DNA of 64,000 bases from Lonepinella sp042485795 (GCF_042485795.1 NZ_CP169368.1:1674001-1738000), one strand, 5' to 3'. Shown: positions 43,585 to 52,855, numbered from the stretch's first letter. Made by a program: numbers and translations. Notes: generated by a model from the letters alone, not told the origin.

Positions 43585-44370
43585 ATGTCAGTTCAACAAT
43601 TACTCAATTATCAATTTACACCATGCAACATTGCACAAACACCAACCATGGTATTTATCCACGGTTTATTTGGTGATATGAATAACCTAGGTATCATTGC
43701 ACGTGCATTTAGTGAACAATATTCTATTTTACGCCTTGATTTACGTAATCACGGACAAAGTTTTCACGCAGATGACATGAATTACACTCTGATGGCACAA
43801 GATGTCATTGCAGTATTAGAACATTTACAACTGAACAATCTCATTTTAGTTGGACATTCCATGGGGGGAAAAACAGCCATGCGAGTAGCCAATTTACGCC
43901 CAGATTTGATCGCTAAATTAATTGTGATTGATATTGCCCCTGTCAGTTATAAACATAACTGGCATAATGATGTATTTATGGGTTTATTTGCCGTAAAACA
44001 AGCCAATGCAGAAAGTCGCCAAACAGCGAAACCAATATTAGCTCAATATATCAAACAAGAAAGCATACAACAATTTATGTTGAAATCCTTTGATGCCAAT
44101 TCATCTGAAAAATTTCGCTTTAATACCACCGCACTTTATCAACATTATGCAGATATTATGGACTGGCAACCGCAAGCCCCTTGCGAAATACCCACCCTAT
44201 TTATCAAAGGGGGTTTATCCGATTATATTCACCCCACTTATACGCAGACTATTTTAGATCAATTTCCCCATGCCAGTTCCTTTACTATTAATGGTTCGGG
44301 ACATTGGGTTCATGCGGAAAAACCTGATTTTGTTGTGAGAGCGATTGAACGGTTTATTCAATCAAATTAA
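43585..44370 (+). CDS. ybfF: Alpha/beta hydrolase, YbfF-type esterase
   Basis: Predicted acyl-CoA or short-chain esterase. The 261-residue protein has MVFIHGLFGDMNNLG (oxyanion region), the nucleophile elbow VGHSMGGKTAM, and the catalytic histidine in GSGHWVHAEKPD. Its location between seqA and fldA-fur is conserved in gammaproteobacteria. Substrate not known from the sequence. Confidence 0.92.
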   Translation: MSVQQLLNYQFTPCNIAQTPTMVFIHGLFGDMNNLGIIARAFSEQYSILRLDLRNHGQSFHADDMNYTLMAQDVIAVLEHLQLNNLILVGHSMGGKTAMRVANLRPDLIAKLIVIDIAPVSYKHNWHNDVFMGLFAVKQANAESRQTAKPILAQYIKQESIQQFMLKSFDANSSEKFRFNTTALYQHYADIMDWQPQAPCEIPTLFIKGGLSDYIHPTYTQTILDQFPHASSFTINGSGHWVHAEKPDFVVRAIERFIQSN

Positions 44371-44428
44371 TCTTAATTTAGACGTTTAATTTATAGGGAA
44401 TTTATGTTATAGTTTCGCAGATATTCTC

Positions 44429-44447
44429 ACTTCAGCTAATCATTATC
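44429..44447. promoter_or_regulatory. Candidate Fur box upstream of fldA-fur
   Basis: The 19-mer ending TAATCATTATC matches the right half of the Fur consensus (GATAATGATAATCATTATC) almost exactly, 13 of 19 positions overall, the left half being poor. It lies about 70 bp before fldA, in front of the fldA-fur pair, where iron autoregulation is expected. Confidence 0.5.
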
Positions 44448-44517
44448 AATATACGAATGATTACTAAATAGATAATAAAATAATGCTAATATTCAAGGAA
44501 AAATAGGTAAATAAAAA

Positions 44518-45042
44518 ATGGCTATTGTTGGTTTATTTTACGGTAGTGACACAGGCAATACAGAAAATATTGCTAAAATGATTCAAAAACAACTTGGCAA
44601 TGATGTGGTAGATATTCGCGACATTGCCAAAAGCACCAAAGAAGACATAGAAAGTTATGATTTCTTAATGATTGGGATTCCGACTTGGTATTATGGTGAA
44701 GCTCAATGTGACTGGGACGATTTCTTCCCAACCTTAGAAAAAATTGATTTTACGGACAAATTAGTGGCTATTTTTGGCTGTGGTGATCAGGAAGATTATG
44801 CCGATTATTTCTGTGATGCAATGGGAACCGTCCGCAATATTATTGAACCACATGGTGCAATTATTGTAGGTAACTGGTCAACCGAGGGATATAACTTTGA
44901 ATCTTCACAAGCATTAATTGACGATAAAACTTTCGTTGGTTTATGTATTGATGAAGATCGTCAACCAGAATTAACTGCTCAGCGTGTTGAAACTTGGGTA
45001 AAACAGGTTTATGATGAAATGTGTTTAGCAGAACTCGCATAA
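44518..45042 (+). CDS. fldA: Flavodoxin FldA
   Basis: Long-chain flavodoxin carrying FMN, an electron donor for reductive enzymes such as radical-SAM activators, potentially including BioB of this window. The 174-residue protein has the FMN phosphate loop FYGSDTGNTENIAKM and IPTWYYGEAQCDWDDF, and IFGCGDQEDYADYFCDAMG. It is 12 nt upstream of fur and probably shares its Fur-controlled promoter. Confidence 0.96.
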   Translation: MAIVGLFYGSDTGNTENIAKMIQKQLGNDVVDIRDIAKSTKEDIESYDFLMIGIPTWYYGEAQCDWDDFFPTLEKIDFTDKLVAIFGCGDQEDYADYFCDAMGTVRNIIEPHGAIIVGNWSTEGYNFESSQALIDDKTFVGLCIDEDRQPELTAQRVETWVKQVYDEMCLAELA

Positions 45043-45054
45043 GGATAAAGAAAT

Positions 45055-45483
45055 ATGTCAGAAGAAAATATTAAATTACTCAAAAAAGTGGGATTAAAAA
45101 TCACTGAACCACGCTTAACTATTTTGGCTCTTATGCAAGAACACAAAATGGAGCATTTTTCGGCAGAAGATGTGTACAAATTGTTACTTGAGAAAGGCGA
45201 AGAAATCGGTCTAGCTACCGTTTATCGTGTACTAAACCAGTTCCACGAAGCAAAAATTTTAACCCGTCATAATTTTGAGGGAAACAAATCTGTTTTTGAG
45301 TTAGCACCAACAGTACATCATGACCATATAATCTGTGTAGATTGCGGTAAAGTATTTGAGTTTAACGATACCGTTATAGAAGAACGCCAAAAACAAATTA
45401 GTAAAGAACATGGCATTCAATTAGAAAACCACAGTTTATATCTGTATGGAAAATGTACAGATATTGAGAAATGTGATAAATAA
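45055..45483 (+). CDS. fur: Ferric uptake regulator
   Basis: Iron-responsive repressor. The 142-residue protein has the winged-helix region (GLKITEPRLTILALMQ, GLATVYRVLNQF) and the metal-binding HHDHIICVDCGKVFEF with paired cysteines, then a second GKCTDIEKC near the C-terminus. Directly downstream of fldA; ends at an uptake-motif terminator. Confidence 0.97.
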   Translation: MSEENIKLLKKVGLKITEPRLTILALMQEHKMEHFSAEDVYKLLLEKGEEIGLATVYRVLNQFHEAKILTRHNFEGNKSVFELAPTVHHDHIICVDCGKVFEFNDTVIEERQKQISKEHGIQLENHSLYLYGKCTDIEKCDK

Positions 45484-45503
45484 TTTTTTGTGTTTAAAGG
45501 AAG

Positions 45504-45546
45504 AAAGTGCGGTGAAAAAAAATCGCACTTTTTTATTTTTCCTCGC
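45504..45546 (+). terminator. fur terminator containing an uptake motif
   Basis: AAAGTGCG (45504-45511, part of a full AAGTGCGGT) pairs with CGCACTTT (45534-45541), followed by TTTTTATTTTT. About 20 bp further on, 45566-45594 contains a degenerate version of the same structure (AAATGTGATG with CACCACACTTT). No gene is seen in the 206 bp between fur and gyrA. Confidence 0.75.
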
Positions 45547-45689
45547 TGGACATTGTCAACAAAGTAAAATGTGATGAAAAACACCACACTTTTTCTAGTC
45601 CCCCTTTCAAATAAAATTTTCCCTTAGCCAAAACACCGCATTTTATGCTACAATACCGCCAATTTTTCTCTAAAACTTAGGAAAACTAG

Positions 45690-48353
45690 ATGTCTGAATT
45701 AACTCAAGATATAACCCCTATCAGTATTGAAGAAGAACTGAAATCTTCTTATCTCGATTATGCCATGTCGGTCATTGTCGGTCGTGCTTTACCTGATGTA
45801 CGTGATGGCTTAAAACCAGTGCATCGCCGTGTACTATTTTCTATGGATCAAAGTGGCAACACCTATAATAAATCCTATGTTAAATCCGCTCGTGTAGTAG
45901 GCGATGTGATCGGTAAATACCACCCTCATGGTGACAGTGCGGTGTATGACACCATTGTACGTATGGCTCAACCATTCTCATTACGTTATATGTTAGTAGA
46001 CGGTCAAGGAAACTTTGGTTCGATTGATGGTGATGCACCAGCTGCCATGCGTTATACCGAAGTTCGTATGCAGAAAATTACACAGGAATTACTGACCGAT
46101 TTAGACAAAGAAACTGTAGATTTCTCGCCTAACTATGACGGTAAGGAAATGATTCCTGATGTATTACCGACTAAAATTCCTGCTCTGTTAGTGAATGGTT
46201 CATCTGGTATTGCGGTGGGTATGGCAACTAACATTCCACCACATAATCTGGGTGAAGTAATGGACGGCTGTCTGGCTTATATTGACAATGAAGACATTAG
46301 CATTGATGAGTTAATGCAGTTTATTCCCGGTCCTGACTTCCCTACTGCTGCATTAATTAACGGTCGCCGTGGTATTGAAGAAGCCTATAAAACAGGGCGT
46401 GGCAAAGTTTACGTGCGGGCTAAAGCCTCTGTCGAAACCAATGAGAAAGGGCGTGAAAAAATCATCATCACGGAAATTCCTTATCAAGTGAATAAAGCCA
46501 AATTAGTGGATAAAATTGCGGAACTGATCCGTGAGAAAAAAATTGAAGGCATTGCAGGCATATTAGATCTATCAAACAAAGAGGGGATCTGCCTTGAAAT
46601 CGACATTAAACGTGATGCTGTCGGCGAAGTGGTGCTAAATCACCTTTACGCCTTAACTCAAATGCAGATCACTTTCGGCATAAACATGGTGGCGTTAGAT
46701 CACGGTCAACCGAAATTATTCAATTTAAAACAAATTATTGCCGCCTTTGTCAAACACCGCCGTGAAGTCGTTACACGCCGTACAGTGTATGAACTACGTA
46801 AAGCACGTGAACGGGCGCATATTTTAGAGGGATTAGCCATTGCCTTGGCGAATATTGATCCTGTGATCAATTTAATTCGTGCCTCCAAAACTGCCGATGA
46901 AGCCCGTGAGGGTTTATTAAGTCAACCTTGGACATTGGGCAATGTTGCTCCAATGTTGGAAGCAGCGGGGGTTGATGCCTCTCGCCCAGATGATTTAGGT
47001 GCTGAATTTGGCGTACATGATGGTCAATATTTCCTTTCCGATGCTCAAGCACGTGCTATTTTAGAATTACGTTTACACCGTTTAACGGGTTTAGAACACG
47101 AAAAAATTGTCGATGAATATAAAACGATTTTAGTTGAAATCGGTGAATTATTACATATTTTAACTAGTGCAGACCGCTTACGTGAAGTGGTTCGTGAAGA
47201 ATTAGAATTAGTTAAAACTAACTTTAATGATGCACGTCGCACCGAAATTACTGCCTCATCAGGAGATATTAATTTAGAAGATTTAATTGCTCAAGAAGAT
47301 GTAGTCGTTACCCTTTCACACGAGGGTTATGTGAAATATCAACCTGTTACTGATTACGAAGCACAAAAACGTGGTGGCAAAGGTAAATCAGCGACCAAAA
47401 TGAAAGAAGAAGATTTTATTGAGAAATTATTAGTGGCGAACACCCATGATACTATTCTCTGCTTCTCAAGTCGTGGACGTTTATACTGGCTGAAAGTGTA
47501 TCAATTACCACAAGCCAGCCGTGGAGCGAGAGGTCGTCCGATAGTCAATATTTTACCGTTACAAGAAAACGAACGTATTACAGCGATTTTACCTGTGGCA
47601 AGTTATGATGAAAATAAATTTATTCTCATGGCAACGGCTGGCGGTATTGTGAAGAAAACTTCTCTCACCGAATTTAGTCGCCCACGTACCAACGGAATTA
47701 TTGCCGTGAACTTGCGTGATGAAGATGAATTGATCGGTGTGGACATTACCGATGGTTCAAATGAAATTATGTTATTTTCATCACAAGGTCGTGTAGTGCG
47801 TTTCGCCGAAAGTGCAGTGCGTGCTATGGGACGTACGGCGACAGGCGTACGAGGGATTAAACTCGCCTTAACTAACGATCTTTCCGATGATGAAAGTGCG
47901 GTGGAAATTGAAGAAGTTTCTGATGATAACACAGAAGAAACCTTAGATCTTAATATTGATAAAGTGGTTTCTTTAGTGATACCGAAAAATAATGGCGAAA
48001 TCCTAACGGCTACCCAAAACGGTTATGGTAAGCGGACTAAATTAGATGAATACCCAACCAAATCTCGTAATACGAAAGGGGTTATCTCTATCAAAGTCAG
48101 TGAACGTAATGGTAAAGTAGTGGCATCAACACAAGTAATTGATACCGATCAAATTATGTTGATTACAGACGCTGGCACATTAGTTCGTACTCGAGTAAGC
48201 GAAGTAAGTATTGTGGGACGTAACACTCAAGGTGTGCGTTTAATTCGTACTAGCGAAGATGAACATGTGGTTAGTTTGGAACGTTTAGCTGAACCCGAAG
48301 ATGATGAATTTGATGCTGAAAATGAAAGTGCGGTGGAAAATTCGGAAGAATAA
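45690..48353 (+). CDS. gyrA: DNA gyrase subunit A
   Basis: Cleavage-religation subunit of gyrase. The 887-residue protein has the catalytic tyrosine Y122 (AAMRYTEVRM) and the quinolone region HPHGDSAVYDTI with S83 and D87, the wild-type residues in E. coli numbering, so no common resistance change at these two sites. The C-terminal beta-pinwheel repeats follow (GRVVRFAESAVRAMGRTATGVRGI, the GyrA-box type QRGGKGKSATK). An acidic tail ends the protein. An IS256-family element lies 34 bp after the stop. Confidence 0.98.
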   Translation: MSELTQDITPISIEEELKSSYLDYAMSVIVGRALPDVRDGLKPVHRRVLFSMDQSGNTYNKSYVKSARVVGDVIGKYHPHGDSAVYDTIVRMAQPFSLRYMLVDGQGNFGSIDGDAPAAMRYTEVRMQKITQELLTDLDKETVDFSPNYDGKEMIPDVLPTKIPALLVNGSSGIAVGMATNIPPHNLGEVMDGCLAYIDNEDISIDELMQFIPGPDFPTAALINGRRGIEEAYKTGRGKVYVRAKASVETNEKGREKIIITEIPYQVNKAKLVDKIAELIREKKIEGIAGILDLSNKEGICLEIDIKRDAVGEVVLNHLYALTQMQITFGINMVALDHGQPKLFNLKQIIAAFVKHRREVVTRRTVYELRKARERAHILEGLAIALANIDPVINLIRASKTADEAREGLLSQPWTLGNVAPMLEAAGVDASRPDDLGAEFGVHDGQYFLSDAQARAILELRLHRLTGLEHEKIVDEYKTILVEIGELLHILTSADRLREVVREELELVKTNFNDARRTEITASSGDINLEDLIAQEDVVVTLSHEGYVKYQPVTDYEAQKRGGKGKSATKMKEEDFIEKLLVANTHDTILCFSSRGRLYWLKVYQLPQASRGARGRPIVNILPLQENERITAILPVASYDENKFILMATAGGIVKKTSLTEFSRPRTNGIIAVNLRDEDELIGVDITDGSNEIMLFSSQGRVVRFAESAVRAMGRTATGVRGIKLALTNDLSDDESAVEIEEVSDDNTEETLDLNIDKVVSLVIPKNNGEILTATQNGYGKRTKLDEYPTKSRNTKGVISIKVSERNGKVVASTQVIDTDQIMLITDAGTLVRTRVSEVSIVGRNTQGVRLIRTSEDEHVVSLERLAEPEDDEFDAENESAVENSEE

Positions 48354-48387
48354 TCGTACGGAAGAATAACCGTAACAACGCAAAAGG

Positions 48388-49701
48388 GGAGCCTATACCA
48401 AAATTTGTGTAAATACCCGTTTCTGAGATAATAACCAAAAACAGGTATTTTCATTATGAATGAACAACAAATTAAATTATTGGCTAATGAATTAGCTAAA
48501 AACCTCAAAACACCAGAAGATCTCAATCAGCTTTCTCGCGTGCTGAAAAAAATCACTGTGGAAGCCGCTCTCAATACTGAGCTTACAGAACATCTTGGTT
48601 ATAAGAAAAATCAGCCAAGAAAGGCTAAAAATAGCCGAAATGGTTATAGTCAAAAAACCTTGCTCACCGATGAGGGGGATATTGAACTCAACATTCCCCG
48701 AGATCGTGAAAGCACCTTTGAACCCCAAATTATTAAGAAAAATCAAACTCGCATCACGGGTATGATGAGCAAATCATTGCCTTATATGCCAAAGGGTTAA
48801 GTAATCAAGAGATTGTTGATTCGTTTAAGGAATTTTATGATGCCGATGTTTCACCTAGCCTAATTTCTCGGGTGACTGATTCAGTCAAAGAACGCATTAT
48901 TGAGTGGCAAAATGAACCCCTTAACGCGGTGTATGCCATTGTTTATTTGGATTGTATCGTGGTGAAAGTTCGCCAAGATGGTCGGATTATCAATAAATCG
49001 GTTTTTGTCGCTTTGGGCGTGAATCTGGAGGGACGCAAAGAGCTGTTAGGGCTGTGGATCGCCGAAAATGAAGGGGCAAAATTTTGGTTAAACGTGCTAA
49101 CCGAGCTTAAAAATCGTGGCGTACAGGATATTCTAATTGCCTGTATTGATGGCTTAAAAGGCTTTCCTGAAGCGATTAATACGGTCTTTCCTGAAACGAA
49201 AATTCAGCTTTGTATCGTGCATATGGTTCGTAATAGTTTGAAATATGTCAGCTGGAAAGATTACAAAGCCGTAACGGCGGATTTAAAGCTGATTTATCAA
49301 GCACCTACGGAACAGACAGCCCTGCAAGCACTGGCTGATTTTGAGCAAAAATGGCAAGCAAAATACCCCTTAATCGCCAAAAGCTGGCAGACTCATTGGG
49401 CGAATTTAGCCACGATTTTCAGCTACCCTGACGATATTCGCAAGGCAATTTACACGACAAATGCGATTGAATCGTTGAACAGTGTGATTCGGCGAGTGAT
49501 TAAAAAACGAAATGTCTTCCCGACAGACGAATCTGTGATTAAAATAGTGTGGCTTGCGATTAAAAATGCGTCTAAAAAATGGTCAATGCCAATCCGAAAT
49601 TGGCGAGCAGCATTGAACCATTTTGTGCTAGAATTTGGTGATCGCTTAAATGATCACCTTTAAGTGAAATTGGTGTTTACACAAAATGTGGGATAGGCTC
49701 C
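48388..49701 (+). mobile_element. IS256-family insertion sequence, inactive
   Basis: About 1.31 kb flanked by imperfect inverted repeats of roughly 28-30 bp: left GGAGCCTATACCAAAA.. from 48388, right ends ..TTTTGTGTAAACACC when inverted, terminating at 49701 (GGCTCC). AAAAGGGG occurs on both sides (48382-48389 and 49702-49709), consistent with the 8-bp target duplication of this family, although two G residues are shared with the left repeat. The single transposase gene is frameshifted. The element sits just 5' of a palindrome that was probably the gyrA terminator. Confidence 0.88.
48456..49663 (+). pseudogene. IS256-family transposase, frameshifted
   Basis: First part MNEQQIKLLANELAKN.. runs 114 codons to 48800. 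A single missing base around GGG at 48758-48760 shifts the frame: restored reading goes ..RITGYDEQIIALYAKGLSNQEI.. and continues into the second part, ending at 49663, for about 402 residues in total. The DDE catalytic residues are all present in the second part: VYLDCIVVKV, CIDGLKGFP and TTNAIESLN. It is inactive unless the gap is a sequencing error or is bypassed. Confidence 0.88.
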
Positions 49702-49703
49702 AA

Positions 49704-49729
49704 AAGGGGTTAACATCAGTTAACCCCTT
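49704..49729. terminator. Terminator-like palindrome displaced by the insertion
   Basis: AAGGGGTTAAC (49704-49714) and GTTAACCCCTT (49719-49729), perfect 11-bp arms with a 4-nt loop. Before the insertion it would have stood about 30 bp after gyrA; it can also serve the convergent entericidin-like gene, being followed by TTTT on that strand. Confidence 0.65.
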
Positions 49730-49754
49730 ATCATCTATAGACTATTACTAGATT

Positions 49755-49886
49755 TTATTTGCTAAGAGCTTGATCCATTTTTTCACCCGCATTTTGAATA
49801 TCTTTACCCACTCCTTTAGTGGTTTCACATGCGGTTAGTGACATCACAAATAAGGCGGATAATACAACTGCAATCATTTTTTTCAT
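49755..49886 (-). CDS. Entericidin A/B family lipoprotein
   Basis: Small lipoprotein of 43 residues, MKKMIAVVLSALFVMSLTAC with predicted acylated C20 (lipobox LTAC), then ETTKGVGKDIQNAGEKMDQALSK. The mature part carries the TxKGxGKDIQxxGxxI-type motif of entericidins, which form a membrane-lytic toxin/antidote pair in enteric bacteria. Only one gene is present here, so a toxin-antidote role is not shown. AGGAG lies ahead of the ATG at 49886. It is convergent with gyrA and divergent from fumC. Confidence 0.88.
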   Translation of the reverse strand: MKKMIAVVLSALFVMSLTACETTKGVGKDIQNAGEKMDQALSK

Positions 49887-49966
49887 ACTTTTTCTCCTAA
49901 TAGTTTCTTAAAATCTATTTCACCATACATGAAATTTTAACAATATTCAATCCGCAATATCTAATT

Positions 49967-49982
49967 TATGATCTACATCACA
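49967..49982. promoter_or_regulatory. Candidate CRP site upstream of fumC
   Basis: TATGA-TCTACA-TCACA, on the other strand TGTGA-TGTAGA-TCATA, matches the CRP consensus TGTGA-N6-TCACA in nine of ten positions. It lies about 85 bp before the fumC start and about 80 bp before the divergent lipoprotein gene. Confidence 0.45.
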
Positions 49983-50067
49983 AAACCAACATTTCCTTTT
50001 TAACAAATAGTACATAAAGTGCTAAACTTTGTGAGAATTTGATTTTAACTTTTATAAGGTAATTTTT

Positions 50068-51465
50068 ATGACAACGTATCGTATTGAAAAAGACACCATG
50101 GGCGAAGTTCAAGTACCAGCAGATAAATACTGGGCGGCACAAACTGAACGCTCTCGTAATAATTTTAAAATCGGACCTGAAGCTTCTATGCCACATGAAA
50201 TTATTGAAGCCTTTGGTTATTTGAAAAAAGCAGCAGCCTATGCCAACCATGATTTAGGCGTATTGCCTGTAGAAAAACGTGATTTAATTGCTCAGGCTTG
50301 TGATGAAATCTTGGCTCGTAAATTAGATGATCAATTCCCACTGGTAATTTGGCAAACGGGTTCTGGTACACAATCTAATATGAACTTAAACGAAGTTATT
50401 GCAAACCGAGCGCATGTTTTACAAGGTGGTAAATTAGGTGAAAAATCTGTCATTCACCCGAATGATGATGTCAATAAATCTCAATCTTCTAACGACACTT
50501 ACCCAACCGCAATGCACATTGCGGCTTACAAAAAAGTGGTTGAAACCACTATTCCAGCGGTTGAACGTTTACAAAAAACCTTAGCCAAAAAATCAGCAGA
50601 ATTTAAAGATGTAGTAAAAATTGGTCGTACTCACCTAATGGATGCTACCCCATTGACTCTTGGTCAAGAATTTTCTGCTTATGCAGCTCAACTTGATTTT
50701 GGTTTACGTGCATTAAAAAATACCTTGCCACATTTAGCTCAATTAGCGTTAGGTGGCACGGCTGTCGGCACTGGCTTAAATACACCAAAAGGCTATGATG
50801 TGAAAGTGGCAGAATATATTGCAAAATTCACCGCACTTCCATTTATTACCGCTGAAAATAAATTTGAAGCCTTGGCAACTCATGATGCGGTGGTGGAAAC
50901 CCATGGTGCATTAAAACAATTAGCTATGTCATTATTCAAAATTGCTAATGATATCCGTTTGTTAGCATCAGGTCCACGTTCTGGTATTGGTGAAATTCTG
51001 ATTCCTGAAAATGAACCAGGTTCTTCTATTATGCCAGGAAAAGTAAATCCGACCCAATGTGAAGCGATGACCATGGTTTGTACCCAAGTGTTAGGTAACG
51101 ATACTACGATTTCCTTTGCAGGTTCACAAGGTCATTTCCAACTTAATGTGTTTAAACCAGTTATGGCAGCAAACTTCTTGCAATCTGCTCAATTATTAGC
51201 GGACGTTTGTGTATCCTTTGATGAACACTGTGCAAGCGGTATTGAACCGAACTATCCACGCATTAAACAACAATTAGAGCAATCTTTAATGTTAGTCACT
51301 GCGTTAAATACCCATATCGGTTATGAAAATGCGGCGAAAATTGCGAAAACTGCACATAAAAATGGTACTACCTTAAAAGCAGAAGCCATTAATCTTGGTT
51401 TAGTCACCGCTGAACAATTTGATGAATGGGTTCGCCCAGAAGATATGGTGGGTTCATTAAAATAA
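50068..51465 (+). CDS. fumC: Fumarate hydratase class II
   Basis: Iron-independent fumarase interconverting fumarate and malate. The 465-residue protein contains the signature GSSIMPGKVNPTQCE near residue 318, WQTGSGTQSNMNLNEV, and TRLMDATPLTLGQE-like THLMDATPLTLGQE. Start at the ATG 50068 preceded by TATAAGG. It ends at a strong terminator and stands alone. Confidence 0.97.
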   Translation: MTTYRIEKDTMGEVQVPADKYWAAQTERSRNNFKIGPEASMPHEIIEAFGYLKKAAAYANHDLGVLPVEKRDLIAQACDEILARKLDDQFPLVIWQTGSGTQSNMNLNEVIANRAHVLQGGKLGEKSVIHPNDDVNKSQSSNDTYPTAMHIAAYKKVVETTIPAVERLQKTLAKKSAEFKDVVKIGRTHLMDATPLTLGQEFSAYAAQLDFGLRALKNTLPHLAQLALGGTAVGTGLNTPKGYDVKVAEYIAKFTALPFITAENKFEALATHDAVVETHGALKQLAMSLFKIANDIRLLASGPRSGIGEILIPENEPGSSIMPGKVNPTQCEAMTMVCTQVLGNDTTISFAGSQGHFQLNVFKPVMAANFLQSAQLLADVCVSFDEHCASGIEPNYPRIKQQLEQSLMLVTALNTHIGYENAAKIAKTAHKNGTTLKAEAINLGLVTAEQFDEWVRPEDMVGSLK

Positions 51466-51485
51466 TTATTCACCTAAAACTTGAT

Positions 51486-51512
51486 ACGGCTCAATTTTTT
51501 GAGCCGTTTTTT
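51486..51512 (+). terminator. fumC rho-independent terminator
   Basis: ACGGCTCAA (51486-51494), 4-nt loop, TTGAGCCGT (51499-51507) followed by TTTTT. Confidence 0.88.
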
Positions 51513-51579
51513 ATTGCACAAATTAGTCAAATACCCTACTATTAAACTCAACTTTTAGCATTATAAAGGATAACCCAAC

Positions 51580-52440
51580 ATGAAAAATGAATTAATTTGT
51601 TATAAACGTATGCCCGTTTGGACAAGAGACAGTTTACCGAAAATGTTTCAAGAACAGCATAATACCAAAGTAGGCACTTGGGGGAAATTAACTGTTCTCA
51701 AAGGACAACTGAAATTTTATGTCTTAGATGAGAACGGTACTGAATTAAGCCAACATATTTTCACACCAGAAACCCAAATTCCGTTGGTTGAACCGCAAGT
51801 TTGGCATAAAGTAGAAGCTCTTTCTGATGATTTGGAATGTTTCCTTGAATTTCATTGTAAAAAAGAAGATTATTTTGCTAAAAAATACAATATGACTCCA
51901 ACTCACTCCGAAGTCAAAGCAGCGGTTGAACAAATTAAGCCATGCAAAGTATTAGACTTAGGTTGTGGGCAAGGGCGTAATGCGTTATTTTTAAGTTTAT
52001 TAGGCTATGATGTAACCGCTTGGGATCACAATGAAATGAGCCTTGCTTTTTTAAATGAAACCAAAGCCAAAGAAAATCTGCCAATTTCCACCGCGGTTTA
52101 TGATATTAACAGTGCAAATATTCAAGAAAATTATGACTTTATCCTTTCTACTGTGGTATTTATGTTCCTCAATCGTGAAGCCGTACCTGCGATTATTGAA
52201 AATATGCAAGCCCACACAAATACTGGTGGTTATAATTTAATTGTAGCGGCACTGGACACCGCTGATTATCCTTGCCCAATGCCATTTTCTTTTACCTTTA
52301 AAGAAAATGAATTGAGAAATTATTATCAGGACTGGGAATTATTAAAATATAACGAAGAACTGGGTGAATTGCATAAAACCGATGAAAATGGCAATCGGAT
52401 TAAAATGAAATTTGTCACTATGTTGGCGAAGAAAAAATAA
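51580..52440 (+). CDS. tehB: SAM-dependent methyltransferase TehB
   Basis: Tellurite-resistance methyltransferase; in Haemophilus TehB also protects against oxidative stress. The 286-residue protein has an N-terminal cupin-like domain (DUF1971, MKNELICYKRMPVWTRDSLPK.., VEPQVWHKVE) and a C-terminal Rossmann domain with VLDLGCGQGRNALFLSLLGYDVTAWD. The two-domain form is the longer type found in Haemophilus. No tehA is next to it. The next gene starts in its stop codon. Confidence 0.95.
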   Translation: MKNELICYKRMPVWTRDSLPKMFQEQHNTKVGTWGKLTVLKGQLKFYVLDENGTELSQHIFTPETQIPLVEPQVWHKVEALSDDLECFLEFHCKKEDYFAKKYNMTPTHSEVKAAVEQIKPCKVLDLGCGQGRNALFLSLLGYDVTAWDHNEMSLAFLNETKAKENLPISTAVYDINSANIQENYDFILSTVVFMFLNREAVPAIIENMQAHTNTGGYNLIVAALDTADYPCPMPFSFTFKENELRNYYQDWELLKYNEELGELHKTDENGNRIKMKFVTMLAKKK

Positions 52441-52757
52441 TGCAGGTTTATGGCTTATTAGTGGACGATGAAACTCGCTGTGAGCATTATCACAGTGCAG
52501 TGGATATTATTGCCATTCAATTCAAATGCTGCGGTAAATTTTATCCTTGCTATCAATGCCATAATGCTTGTGAAGATCACCCGATTGAACGTTGGTCAAA
52601 AACAGAATTTGATCAACACGCGATTTTATGTGGTCACTGTAAAAAAACCTTGAGCATTAAGCAATATATGGGGGCGACTCATTGCCCTCATTGTCAAGCT
52701 CAGTTTAATATGGGTTGTCAAAAACATTATGCGATTTATTTTGACATCAGAGAATAA
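52440..52757 (+). CDS. CHY zinc-finger protein
   Basis: Small 105-residue protein of the CHY zinc-finger family. It shows the expected cysteine/histidine pattern: TRCEHYHSAVDIIAIQFKCCGKFYPCYQCHNACEDH, then LCGHCKKTLSIKQYM and HCPHCQAQFNMGCQKH. About three zinc ions are likely bound. The ATG shares its A with the tehB stop (TAATG), so it is translated with TehB. The role is unknown; a protein-interaction or thiol/metal-related function is an inference from the cysteine content and the stress-linked partner. Confidence 0.88.
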   Translation: MQVYGLLVDDETRCEHYHSAVDIIAIQFKCCGKFYPCYQCHNACEDHPIERWSKTEFDQHAILCGHCKKTLSIKQYMGATHCPHCQAQFNMGCQKHYAIYFDIRE

Positions 52758-52855
52758 AATAGATATTAATCATAAATACCATTCATTTTTTATATAAAAT
52801 TCAAAATAAAAACATCATTTTTATCTAACCAAAACAAAAAGATAGACTTTCTTAT

